Assembly (NCBI GenBank): GCA_031310005.1 | Contig: CM062385.1 | Span: forward strand, 2,356,001 to 2,420,000 | Source of the DNA: Dactylellina haptotyla | Taxonomy: Eukaryota > Ascomycota > Orbiliomycetes > Orbiliales > Orbiliaceae | Length of the DNA stretch: 64,000 nt | Reading direction: 5' to 3' | Part shown: positions 1 through 10,477 of the stretch, piece after piece | Layout: each line of letters opens with the position of its first letter | Numbering within the stretch: position 1 is the stretch's first letter | Translations under genes and position numbers: made by a program | Notes under the pieces: model-generated | Told to the model about the DNA's origin: nothing | Database searches by the model: none | Seen by the model: the letters and a program-made list of their open reading frames with translations, nothing else

Positions 1-2
1 AG

Positions 3-119
3 AACACGAAGGAGAAGATCAGGCGTGAGAAAAGCGGTAGCGAGGGGGAAGAGGCTGATAGGTGGCACGAGGGGGGTGGTGTGGGGATGCTTTGGGGGTT
101 CTGGCCCGTGGGGGAGTGA
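3..119 (+). CDS. Possible C-terminal end of a gene entering from the left (partial)
   Basis: The frame starting at base 3 is open from the window edge to a TGA at 117-119. It encodes a Lys/Glu/Arg-rich stretch (NTKEKIRREKSGSEGEEADR) followed by a Gly/Trp-rich tail ending FWPVGE. The charged, codon-like character suggests the last exon of an upstream protein, but only about 38 residues are visible and there is no domain to test. It could equally be chance open sequence; no function is proposed. Confidence 0.22.
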   Translation, partial: NTKEKIRREKSGSEGEEADRWHEGGGVGMLWGFWPVGE

Positions 120-1667
120 GGAATATAAAAAACGAGTTTCTGTTAAAGCTAAACGGCTGGCCGTCGCCCTTTGGGATTTTCTTACTGGTTTATGGCGTTT
201 TACATAAGGGAATTGCATTGCATTATATGCATTATTTATTAGGGGGACTAGGGAACTGGGGATTACTATAATGTTATGTTTGTTTTCTGGGGTGCGATGC
301 ATATGCTTTAAACCCAGAGTTGGTTATTCGATTGGCTCGCTGTCAAATAGTCTGGAGAAAGCATACAGTATGTACGGCGCTGCATGTCGGATAGGATGGA
401 GAGAGGTTGAAAATCGCAAGTAAATAACAGAGTATCCGGTTCGAACGGGTGCGATTCGTTGTTCGCCCGGGGTTGTGGTGTGTGGTAGAAAATGCGTTGT
501 GCGGATTGGACTGTGCAGGTCAACATTAACTTTGGGCATGCAAGTGCGGCAGGGAATGATGATAGCACATTCCACCCCCGCTTCCCTTTCCTGCAGATGA
601 TGTGGATTGGAATGATGGCATTGGTTCCAGAAGGCCTCCGCCAGTTGTCCCGATCCCTCCCTTCCTTGCCCCCCAAACTGGGAGTTTTTTTCTCTTTTAT
701 TATTTTTTACCCGACCTCTGAAGTGGCAAAGAATATTCAAATCGGACGAACGATTCATTCGACTCAGGGTTTGTTTCTCGTAGTGTTTTATTTAGGTCCC
801 CCCGTGACCATGATGTATGCACCTTGGAACTTGGGAATCGTGCACTTCTTGCCGTCTAATTTCATTTGCACCAGAAAAGTGAGGCATATGGGGGGCGCCT
901 ACGAACTGTTGGGATTCGATCTCATTTGACATCACCGCCAGAGAGGCTTGCACCCGTAACCGTCGATTTTCTGGACACTTCCCGAACACCCACAATTTTC
1001 TGTGCTCGCCCACGTTTTCCTCTCATTTCCTCTTGATCTCCCCCAGGGAAAAATCACTTCCATGAAAAAGAAGAAAAAACAAGAGGAACAGCGAATGAAT
1101 GCCTGATTACGTCCGAGTAAAGCCACTCGATCCCGATGGTCATTGGTTTCTCGCTGGAATTTGCAGAGATTTCGGGGTTGCCCCTCCTTTTTTTTAACTG
1201 GCGTGTGATGAAACCTGCATGAGCTTAAGGTCTTTGGGATGACCACGTCAGAATTTCGGAAATTCTGAACCACGAGACTGGGCGGTCCCCATCCGAGCTG
1301 AATGTCCGTCAGAGCTCACATAAATACTCGTCTGCAGACCACTCTCGGTAGGAAAAAAAATTTTGTTGGGACCGCAGACTATCGATTCTATTCTATTCGC
1401 TATTCGCACCAGTAGATCCCTTTTAAATTCTTTCTCGAATAAAATATACCACTGCTGAAATAAAAGCAAGATAAACAAAAAGAAGCGAGAGAAAAGTACT
1501 ATCGTATTTCCATTTTTCCGGCGCACAAAAGCGAGATATACCACCCCACTTGTAGACATTTTTTATCGCAGCTTTGTCGCTTGACCCCGTTCATGTTCTA
1601 TCTATACGCTCCGAGCTACGTACATAGACAACCCATCCGCAGACCACCGCTAGTACTATCACATAGA
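120..1667. other. Gene-free stretch, 1.5 kb
   Basis: Several open frames of 70-145 codons occur on both strands, but none shows splice sites, a family motif or coding-like residue use. I see no RNA gene or repeat here. Pyrimidine/purine runs around 690, 1070 and 1190 look like ordinary non-coding sequence. Confidence 0.5.
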
Positions 1668-2920
1668 ATGAGGATGTGCTGGGCAGCATTTGCGCTTGAC
1701 GCCGAAGAGAGCGGCTGGGACGATTTTATCACAAGGTAAGGGGTTACTCTTCTTTCTTTCGATCTCATTTTATTTCTTTTCCTTTGCCTTTTCATGAATA
1801 CAGCTTGCGCAATGGTTTGTCTCTGCGAGAATCATCCCTGTTAGCTCGTCTGTATATACACAAAAGAAAAGAAGAGAAAACGAGAAAAATTCCAATCTCC
1901 GTATAAAAAAAAGAATAATATCCTTATATTTTTCTCCAATGGCGCACCCACCGTGTGCCGTTATACATATTTATATCGAACTCCAGCCGAAAAAGCATAT
2001 CTAGCTCTCCGTCGCTATCGGAACCCACCAGCCCCACGGCTACCTCTACAGCACTCGTACAATCGATACAATCGCCAACGACCCCCACGTCGACATCGAT
2101 ACCACTATCCGAAGACCGAGTATGGACGAGCGCTACCACAAAGTTCGAGCCCATGTGGCAGAAAGAGGTCGGAGCCGTACCTGTTGTTAGCGAGCCGGTG
2201 ATTGTTGATATGGATGCAGACGTGGATATGGTTATGGATCTAGATATGGATATCGACATCCAACATCATTCACAGATGATCCCATTGTCGTCATCCGCTC
2301 CGTCGGTGACGTCACCAATCGTTTCGGCTTCGGAACAACAGGAATGGAGAAACACTATCGATGCGCAGATTGAAGAAAGCAGGCAGCAGTTGGAGTTCAC
2401 AACTGTACAGATCGCACGAGTGGAGGAGGTCATCAAGCCGGCGAAGAGATATATCCCCACTAAGATCACTGCGTACTTTCCAAGTTCACCGGTGTTGAGC
2501 ATTCCGATGAACTTGCGGACTTCTGTCAAGGAGTCCACCAATCTGAACATTGGAGATTCTGCAGAGGAGATGAAGCAGATTGAGATCTTGGAGGAGTTGG
2601 CGAAGAGCTTGAGCTCCGTTTCCATCAGAACCAGATCGAGAACCCATACACCGCAGCAGCAGGTGGTCAAGTCTTCTAAGCCCCCACCAATTGGTATTGG
2701 CATGATGATGGGCTTCAAGAACACAAAGAAGAACGATCAAAGTCTATCGCCAAGACTCAAGGGGAAGGAAGTAGATACGAACACTGCTCCTACTAAGATC
2801 ACAAAGAGGGGTGTGATCTCGGGTACCAGAGGGGTTCCCATGGGCGGAAGGGGCCGCGGCGTGATGATGAAGAGGCGGAACTCTGGCGGAAGTTACAGAG
2901 GGGAGACTATTATTTTGTGA
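1668..2920 (+). CDS. Hypothetical protein with Ser/Thr-rich N-terminus and Gly/Arg-rich basic tail
   Basis: A long open frame ends at the TGA at 2918-2920. It has no in-frame ATG near its beginning (first in-frame Met codon is at 2153), so an upstream exon is expected. The model proposed here starts at ATG 1668, exon 1668-1735, donor GTAAGG, joined in phase to the acceptor at 2004, giving 305 aa. An alternative uses a short 68-nt intron (1736-1803) and a second small exon. The body contains a Ser/Thr/Pro-rich segment, an Asp/Met-rich patch around 2205-2260, a helical Glu/Gln-rich part, and a C-terminus with RGRG and KRR clusters that could bind nucleic acid. No known family recognised. The 3' part is the better supported half. 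Confidence 0.45.
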
Positions 2921-3500
2921 AGTGATGTTGTCTACGATTTTCCTTTGTCATGGGTTTTCTGGGTTATGATCGATGATATCTACGAGTTTCCTTTCGGTTG
3001 GCTGTATTGTCTGTTTAGTTTACATGTAGTATTAGTTTCGTTATCTCTCATGTGGTCCGTACATCTTGTGTGCATAGCCTGCCTCTATTGATTCTATCTC
3101 TACTTTTTGCAATGATTTATATTTGCGCTCGTGTGCAAAAGTCATGCCTGCTCTATTAGAAACTATGTTGTGGATCTCACGTGCTAGTTTTAAGTATTCT
3201 CGTTGCCAGATGTTCAGTTTTAGATAGTATTGAATAGTTAGTTATATCAGCTGATATGCAGATTTACCTCGAACACAAGTAAATCCCTACAATGATTTAA
3301 TAACCCCCCTGTGAGCCAGATCTCGAACCAGATCTTACAATTAATAAAGCGATCCCCAACAGATATTGAAATTGATATTAGGTTCTCTCAATTAAGCAAT
3401 TTCATGGTAATACTTTACATCAACTTGACTCGACACCGCCAACACGCAAGAGACCTTGTGACACATGCACAAGTCTTAACACAAGAGCCGGCGCCCCGCA
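2921..3500. other. Gene-free stretch, 0.6 kb
   Basis: AT-rich 3' flank of the preceding gene. No supported gene, RNA or repeat seen. Confidence 0.5.
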
Positions 3501-3713
3501 ATGCTTCCCTTGATTGTCGAAGAACTATGTCAGCAGATACGTAGACTCAGCGAGCATATCGATACACTTGAAGAGCAAAAAAGTGCAACAATTCAAATGT
3601 TGCGACATGCTGTCGATAAGGCTATAACTGCGGAGAAGAATCCGGATTTTGAAAATAGCGTAGAGAGCACAGAGTCACAAGTCCAACATTGGACCCAAAC
3701 TCCAAGCCGTTAA
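3501..3713 (+). CDS. Small coiled-coil ORF, doubtful
   Basis: A 70-codon frame with ATG start reads as an amphipathic helix (LCQQIRRLSEHIDTLEEQKS) with leucine/isoleucine heptads. Short coiled-coil ORFs like this in fungi are often decayed pieces of longer genes. There is no splice-site or neighbour support. A second short frame (3943-4239) lacks an ATG start. Function unknown and reality uncertain. Confidence 0.2.
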   Translation: MLPLIVEELCQQIRRLSEHIDTLEEQKSATIQMLRHAVDKAITAEKNPDFENSVESTESQVQHWTQTPSR

Positions 3714-4621
3714 ATGAACGGAAGAAGAAAGGCCTGCTATATAGAAACGTCGTTTACCAAGACCTAGATAACAACCTGGATGCATTAGAAACCTACTGAT
3801 CTAGATAAGGTTGCAGCAGGCTCCCGGAACGACATCACAAATTAGCCTTAAACCCCGCTGGATATATAAATCCGGCCTCCGCATTTTGGGGGTCTGATTT
3901 ATAATCGTTCGTAAGGCTTGAACCTTAGTTTTTCGATATATTTTGGGTCGAACGAATGTCATCAAATCTTTGGCGGCCTTGAACCCCGTGACAGGTATTT
4001 ATATATATTTGAGCATGGGTTTCACATATATGCGATGCGTTCTTCCGGTTGAACAAGCAAATACAAGAGAAATGGAAGCCGCATGGCTCTATTTACCTCG
4101 ATATGACGACACACTTTTGAAGAATATACAAGTTTTCGTACGACGAAGGTTCGATATAGAGACATCCGGGATCGGTTTACTCAATTTGTCTATCGTCCCT
4201 TCTTTGCCGCCATCGACTCTCTTCAGATCGATTGATTAATTCCCGACATTATCCGCGCTCGACCCTCGAAATCAATACAATACCAAGATTATCGAGAAAT
4301 AAAATAGGGCGACTCGTGGAACAGGCTGAATGTACTTGCATCTGGTACCTGAAATGACAGGCGGGTCCATGTCGTCCACGCGCAATACAAAAGGCTTGGT
4401 ATTTTTTTTCAAACTGAGGCTTGCAGTCGGCGTTGAGAACGAACCAGGAATTCTGAAGAGGAAGAATACACGCTGATGATATAAAAGTACTAAGTTTCAA
4501 ACGTTCTGGAATTTTCCCGGTTTACCCGTGCCATTTGAGTTGACTCGTTTCAGAAATATCAGCCTGGGCCTGGCCAGTTCTGGGCAACCTCATTAAGGCC
4601 TACAACACCAAAAACTCCAAC
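3714..4621. other. Gene-free stretch, 0.9 kb
   Basis: A short open frame at 3943-4239 begins only at a TTG codon and carries no recognisable motif. Nothing else supported. Confidence 0.4.
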
Positions 4622-4972
4622 ATGACCAGCTTTCGGGATAAAGTCGAAATCGATCCGGAAGGGCAAGGGTATGGAACTTCGGCCAAGTTTACCGATATTG
4701 TGGGACCACCACCTTTTCGAAACATCAAAACATTAAAGCCTACAGGCGCTGGGCGTAAACCGCCTGCGCATGTCGTAACAGACCCAGTCTATTTTAAATT
4801 TTTCAGTTTACTACAGCAAAGCCAGGATTTTCTTCTGATCACACGGTCACCTGGGCTGGCCCTTGCCCTTGATCCTGCGATGCAATTGATTGAAGGCAAG
4901 CTCGCATCCTTGGAAATCAAGAAGTCTTGTCCACGGCACGACGTTCGGCATACGTATGGCCGCACGGCTTAA
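4622..4972 (+). CDS. Hypothetical small protein, doubtful
   Basis: A 116-codon frame starts at ATG (context CAACATGAC, acceptable for fungi) and stops at TAA 4970-4972. The predicted product has no signal peptide or membrane helix and matches no family I know. It lies about 230 bases upstream of the AA9 monooxygenase start on the same strand, so part of it may instead be that gene's promoter/leader region. Low confidence. Confidence 0.25.
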   Translation: MTSFRDKVEIDPEGQGYGTSAKFTDIVGPPPFRNIKTLKPTGAGRKPPAHVVTDPVYFKFFSLLQQSQDFLLITRSPGLALALDPAMQLIEGKLASLEIKKSCPRHDVRHTYGRTA

Positions 4973-5201
4973 TGCTGGGTGCTGGTAGGGGCATGTTACA
5001 TCCTCCAAGCTTGATGCTCACCCAGTGCATATTAGATATTCTCTTCGCTGGAGGAGTATATAGAGGAGCAGTACACCCCGCTGGATTCCACTCTTGTACT
5101 TTCTGTTCCCCAGCTCCCCAGTGGTAGTCAAGTGTATCTATAATACCTCGTATTACTTTGATAGTAGTATCCTCAGACTTTTACGAATTTTAACTTCCAA
5201 G

Positions 5202-6298
5202 ATGAAGGTTTCCAGCTGTCTCGCCGCCGGCGCCCTTATGTTGCAGACTGCGTCTGCCCATTGTAAGAACTGAGTCCTAGTCCTTCAGATTTGAGATTTT
5301 ATGCTAACGATCATGCCTACAAAGATATCTTCCAAACTCTCAATGGTGGTGCTCCGTACCTCTACTTCCGTACAAACACCAACTACAACTCCCCAGTTAC
5401 GGACCTCACCAGCACTGATTTGCGATGCAATGTCGGCGCCTTGACTGGTGGCTCGACAAGCACCTACACTGTTGCCGCTGGCACCAAGGTTACCCTCGGA
5501 CTTGATACTGCCGTCTACCACCAAGGTCCAGTCATTTTCTACATGGGAAAGGTCCCATCTGGCGCCACTGCTCAAAGTTGGGACGGAAGCGGTGTCAACT
5601 GGTTCAAGTTCGACCAGAGAGGTCCAACCTTCTCCGGTGGCTCCTCGACATGGCCAATGAGTCGTATGTTTACCAATCCCACGTCCATAATTATTATCCG
5701 AGGCACAAATGCTAATTCGTCTCAAACAGAAACCTACGACGTCACCATCCCAGCTGGTATCCCAGCCGGTCAGTGGCTTCTCCGTGCCGAACAAATCGGT
5801 ATCCACAACCCTTACCCAGCTGGTCTCCCACAATTCTACGTCGGCTGCCTGCAGCTCCAGGTCACCGGCGGTGGCAGCTGCTCCCCAAGCTACTTCAGCA
5901 TCCCGGGACACATCACCCAGGACGACCCAGGTATCACCGTCAACATCTACACCAACTTCAACAGCTACACCTTCCCCGGCCCAGCCGTCCAAGCCTGCAG
6001 CAGCGGTGGTGGCGGCGGTAACCCAACTACCACCACAACCCGCACTACTATGACTACCACCACCAGAACCACCACCCCAGGAACAACTACCAGAACCACC
6101 ACCCCTGGCACTACCACTAGAACCACTACCACTTCCTCCAGAACCACTACTACCTCTTCTAGAACCACAACTGGCTCTTCCGGTGGCACCGGTTCTCCGT
6201 TGTACGGCCAGTGCGGTGGTGTCGGTTGGACCGGACCTACTACCTGCGCTCAGGGAACCTGCACCGTCCTTAACGCTTACTACAGCCAGTGCACATAA
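5202..6298 (+). CDS. AA9 lytic polysaccharide monooxygenase with C-terminal CBM1
   Basis: A secreted copper enzyme (formerly GH61) that oxidatively cleaves cellulose and related glucans. Exons 5202-5262, 5325-5663 and 5730-6298; both introns (62 and 66 nt) have good branch sites; 322 aa. A 19-residue signal peptide ends ...TASA, so the mature protein begins with His20 (HYIFQ), the copper-ligating N-terminal histidine; splicing splits the codon after it. The second copper His is in YHQGPV (about residue 86) and the axial Tyr in QFYVGC (about residue 170). The catalytic domain (to about 230) is followed by a Thr/Arg repeat linker (TTTRTTT units, probably O-glycosylated) and a CBM1 cellulose-binding module with its conserved cysteines ([12 protein letters not shown]). 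Domain order, length and all key residues are intact. The C1/C4 regioselectivity cannot be read from the sequence. Confidence 0.95.
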
Positions 6299-8418
6299 AC
6301 GTAGCGTCAAAAAGTTATGTAGATGTTCATTGGAGGGATTTGGGAAATCTCTCCGCCTGTATTTAGATGGCTTTTTCCAACCTTTATCTTGTATATATTT
6401 ACTATCATATTGATAATTTCATGCATAGCGGCTTGCATGTTTTCTTGATATTCATTTATTTCTGCACGCCCAGTGAAGTAGGAGGCAGTCTGGCTTTAAC
6501 GAGACAAGTATTCCTAGCATGATTGTAAAATCCAAAATCCAAAATCTACTCAACATTACTTGCACATAACTAATCCTTTGGAAACAATTCCAAGAAGATC
6601 TGCGTTAGAGTAAACTCAACTATGGATGTCGTATAGTCGGATACTAGCCTACATGAAACCCTCAGAAAACCCATATTCATTCTAAATTTAAACGAATACC
6701 TTAACAGCATCAAAAACTGTCAACCAGAAAAAACAAGGCTACCAACAAACCTACCAGGATGAGTATTCTTCAAATCGCCAAGGTATACGCAATCTAAGCC
6801 ACCCTGCAAGAGCCTCCATGACTCGAGTATCTCGCAGCTGTGAGTTGTATACATATTCGAGCAGGGGAGAGCTCGGGCCAACGGCGATTGCTTTTATGTA
6901 TAAGTATATGTATATGTATCATGAATTCCGAGAAACACCAATAAGTTTCCTTGGTACAGCTGTTTAGGCTCTCTTTCCGAGGGCTGATCCGATGTATATA
7001 GGTACCTGTACTTACTACGATGGCTGATTGATTGATTACCGTAAGACGGAATATATACATGCCCCATGTAATATGTACATGCGTAGGTAGGAAAATGTGT
7101 AGGCGAGGAGCAAGTTTTCCGGGTTTACAGGCTGTCGGGAAGTGCTCCCGGAAATATATATGCCGTGACGTTACTAGCTCGCTCGCTCGCTCGTTTGCAA
7201 ATGCATATTGTGTGGGTCGGGTCCAGATTGTGGTCCACGTGCTTTGTCGGGTCGAGCTCGCTGTGGGTGGGTATGTGATTTATAATCGGAGATTTTCTCG
7301 CAGGAGACAGTGCGAGCTGACTGTCCATATTGAGGGCTATAGGTTTACTTTTATGATATTACTTCTTCAGTATATAATATAAACCGAAATTCTACCGAGG
7401 GAGTGCAGCGTGCGGTTCAACTTTGATATTAGATGCATGGTGAGAGCTAGCGAGGTCGCTTGACTTGGGAGAATTTAATTCATGAATATTCATGCGACTA
7501 TTATGTCGATGCTCTATGTATGTGTAGAAGCTTTGAAGCTCATATATACAGAGGGCGCTGGTTCTTCAATACCGATTCTGTAAGCTTTATAATAGTTCTT
7601 TGATCAGGATAGATATCTTGATGGTTCACTCATACCCACTTGACAAGGCCTTCCGACTCGAGTCTTACCTCTGGAGTTTTAGAGCAACGGAAACGCACTG
7701 TCACACTGTCGAGCCTCTTTTTAATTGTATCAAAGAGACTCTCAAAACTTCCCACGCCGATACCCACGAGCATACCATCACGATATATAAATCAAATTAT
7801 AATGCTTTTGTCATCAATGAGCCGTCAAGCTGATACAACACACGCCCGAAGTGTTACACTTCCCTGTTTGTCGTGGATTCCCCGTTTGAGCCTAGTCAGG
7901 AACCCCAGGCTTGGCGGCCACCAGCTCGCCAGCAAATGAGAGCCTCCAGGCGCCCAATTGAGCCCATGCAAGGAAGGCTATCCCTTTCTCGCACCGCAAT
8001 TTCTCAGAGGCGATTCGCTGGTCGCAATTGGCATTTTACCCACGACTGCTTTTTTTCCTTTTCGCCATGATTCAGCTTGACTAGACTCTCTTTTTCCTTG
8101 ATTTCGACTTGTGTGTTTTTCACCAGCCTTATTATTCCTTTTGATTTTTTATCTGCCAGGTTTTTGCGAATTACGACGACAATTTGCTCCATTTCGTCAC
8201 TTATTCGTCGATCGCGGGCGAGATTAAAAGGGTCAGCTAGCGACGACGACAAGTGTTACTACTGCGCCCCTGGTTATAACGAAGGAGGAGGCTTGTACGG
8301 GCGCAAAAAACGAAGACAGTCTAGTGCCAGTTCCGAATTCGAAGCAGCGCAAACTAAAACAAAAGCGAATACACTACAATTCAACCAAAGAGAAGCATAT
8401 TGAAGGCGTAAGGGAAAA
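6299..8418. other. Gene-free stretch, 2.1 kb
   Basis: Intergenic region between the AA9 gene and the membrane DPBB gene. It contains TATA-like AT runs (6890-6930, 7370-7390) and a short GCTC tandem at about 7172-7192, but no open frame with convincing coding character and no RNA gene. The last few hundred bases are presumably promoter and leader of the following gene. Confidence 0.5.
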
Positions 8419-9282
8419 ATGGCGCCCTCTCGCGATGTCGAAGCGCTTCAGCTTCCCGGCGACGGCAAGCACGAGGAAGGAAGCATCGATAATGAATCGA
8501 CAATTACACCCCTCCCGCCGGCGTACAAATCCCCACCGTACCGATCATCGTCCGGGAGGAAATGGCTCCCCTCGAGGGCAGAAATAGGAACGTTCAGTTT
8601 GACACCGATATACGAGAAGAGGACGTTATCGCAGCCTGCGAAGGTATTCGGCATACGGCGATTATACTGCCTCGCCGCAACGGGGATTCTGTTTCTGATA
8701 ATTCTCATAATTGGGCTCGCTGCGGGGTTAGCAGGGAAGAAGAAGCTTAAGTACGATACACACTCGTTTATTTCCTGACATTGTTGAAACACCAAACGTC
8801 GGTCGATGCGGACTCGTCTATATCACAGGGTACCTAATATGCTAACACAATTCTTCCCACAAACTAGTGTATTCCTCCCCCTCCCGACATCATCGCAGAC
8901 GTTCCAAGGCGATGCGACATACTACGATACGGGCCTGGGTGCCTGCGGATGGGATAATCCGGGGACGGAGTTCGTCGTCGCGGTGTCGCATTTATTATGG
9001 GATTCGCAGAGCGTAGGGTCGAATCCGAATGCAAACCCGCTGTGCGGGCTCAGGATCCGGGCGACGAGGTATCGAGCGAACAACGAGCCGTTCTTGGTCG
9101 GTGCGCCAGGGGCGAAGAATACGCCTGGCGGGAAGAACGTGAGCGTTGATGTCAAGATTGTGGATCGGTGTGTGGGGTGTGCGCCGACTGATTTGGACTT
9201 TTCGAGGGCGGCGTTTGATGTTTTGGCGGATGAGGCGAATGGGAGGGTTTTGATGAGATATATGGACGGTTTTGATGGATGA
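8419..9282 (+). CDS. Membrane-anchored RlpA-like double-psi beta-barrel (expansin/barwin-like) protein
   Basis: Exons 8419-8750 and 8868-9282 (intron 117 nt, branch TGCTAAC); 248 aa. The N-terminal 75 residues are hydrophilic and presumably cytoplasmic. A single hydrophobic helix follows (CLAATGILFLIILIIGLAAG, about residues 80-99) and then a basic stop-transfer KKK, making a type II membrane topology. The outer part is a double-psi beta-barrel: TYYDTGLGACG, the NPLCG motif, and the C-terminal signature DRCVGCAPTDLDFS with the conserved Asp and paired Cys. The family (RlpA/expansin/barwin, Pfam DPBB_1) binds wall polysaccharide; in fungi most members are freely secreted, and enzymatic activity is generally not established. 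Function inferred as cell-wall associated. Confidence 0.85.
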
Positions 9283-10195
9283 CGAATGAAAGGTTTAAAA
9301 GTGGGAGTTATAAAATCATAAATGGTTTATTTTCTTTCAACGGCGCATTTTTGCTGGCTTGGCTAAACTTCCTTCTTACGTTTGTTCATCTTGTTGATGA
9401 GGTTTTGATTGATACCATACTTTTTCTTTTGTAATTAACAGAATAATCCATATATCTGAGGATTAGGCACTACGACACATGGTCTGGAAGCCCCAGGGCC
9501 AAACCTGCAACGTTGGTTTGGTTCGAGACTGATGGTCTGGCTTGACAATCCTGTTGTACAACCTGTCAGATCATCTCTTCTCAAACCTTCAATACTTTTT
9601 CTTAAAGAAAAAAATACACGTAAATAAGCTCCGAACTTTGAATCCATTTATTCTCCTCTCCCATTTTCCTTTCTCACTGTCACAAGATTTCTTAATCCGA
9701 CCAACATTCTTTATCACAGACTTGTTCTTCTTCAACCTCTCCATCAGCCATCAACCATCAGATACCAAACATCAAAGTAGCATCATTCTATTAAATTAAA
9801 ATTAAATATTCTCTTGTCTCGCGGGATATTCTCTAAAATAGACTCTGACACATCTTACAACTCTCCAAAATAACCAGAATATTCCATCAATTCACAATTT
9901 ATCATCACATCCTCCAAACTTCCGCCTTTTACCACTATACTTCACACCAAAGGATATGATTTATTATACTTTATATCTACATCAATCTAATATAATATAT
10001 TGATAATTCATGATACGCTAAAGATATAAGTCTAACGCAAGAACTTAGCTAAATGGCAACTTGCAAAGCTTACCTCTGGTGGAGTTAGTGTTATGGTAAG
10101 TTCATTGCTTTTTAGCGATGCAACGTATGCTTACTTCTCACTAATGATTCAAGATAATTGGTAAACCGGGTTTCGACTTTACTCTCCACACGAAG
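9283..10195. other. Gene-free stretch, 0.9 kb
   Basis: AT-rich sequence with pyrimidine-rich tracts (9590-9760). It contains one copy (9513-9531) of a 19-base sequence found again at 51214-51232. No gene supported. Confidence 0.45.
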
Positions 10196-10378
10196 ATGAC
10201 AGTCTTCGAGGAAAAGATGGCAAGCTTGGAAGATCAGATGGCAAACTTGGAAGATAATTTGAAAGTAATGCGTGGGGACATTGAACTTACAATCACAGGG
10301 GTCTTGAGTCTCCCGGTTTCTTCAAAGGTTGTTCAGCCAAAATGGGGAGAAAGTAGAGGACAGTCGCCGGATGACTAG
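10196..10378 (+). CDS. Short coiled-coil ORF, doubtful
   Basis: A 60-codon frame beginning with repeated heptads (KMASLEDQMANLEDNLKVM). It ends directly where the tRNA-like element starts. A plausible upstream intron (GTAAGT at about 10098) exists but no upstream exon closes the frame convincingly. Either a remnant of a longer coiled-coil gene or non-coding. Confidence 0.18.
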   Translation: MTVFEEKMASLEDQMANLEDNLKVMRGDIELTITGVLSLPVSSKVVQPKWGESRGQSPDD

Positions 10379-10455
10379 CCCAGTGACGCAGCGGTAGCGT
10401 ATATCCTGCTATATAACAGGAGGATGATACTATAGATTCGAATCCTATTCGGGCA
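10378..10455 (+). tRNA. tRNA-like sequence, degenerate or intron-containing
   Basis: An internal Pol III promoter is visible: an A-box-like TGACGCAGCGGT and a B-box-like GATTCGAATCC at normal spacing. The D stem (ACGC/GCGT) is perfect, the T arm nearly so. Acceptor pairing GCCC/GGGC is good, but two of seven pairs mismatch. The anticodon region is eight bases too long: stem TATCC/GGATG encloses 15 bases, which would fit a 7-base loop plus a tiny intron, but the position expected to be U33 is G. An alternative fold (TCCTG/CAGGA) presents ATA with a proper T33 but an 8-base loop. A TTTTT terminator follows at 10473-10477. I call it a tRNA pseudogene or a tRNA-derived element rather than assign an isotype. 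Confidence 0.45.
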
Positions 10456-10472
10456 AAACCAAAGACATCTAA

Positions 10473-10477
10473 TTTTT
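10473..10477 (+). terminator. Run of five T, candidate Pol III terminator of the tRNA-like locus
   Basis: A TTTTT run lies 18 bases after the tRNA-like 3' end, the distance at which RNA polymerase III usually stops. It is a simple motif and its role is inferred only from position. Confidence 0.35.

Noticed and set aside
492-1273. Frames of 113-145 codons on both strands near the left end
   Set aside because: No motif, splice site or coding-like composition; probably chance.
5285-6310. Long minus-strand frame opposite the AA9 gene (341 codons)
   Set aside because: It is the antisense shadow of the Thr/Gly-rich LPMO exons; Ser/Gly-rich composition, no splice logic or motif.
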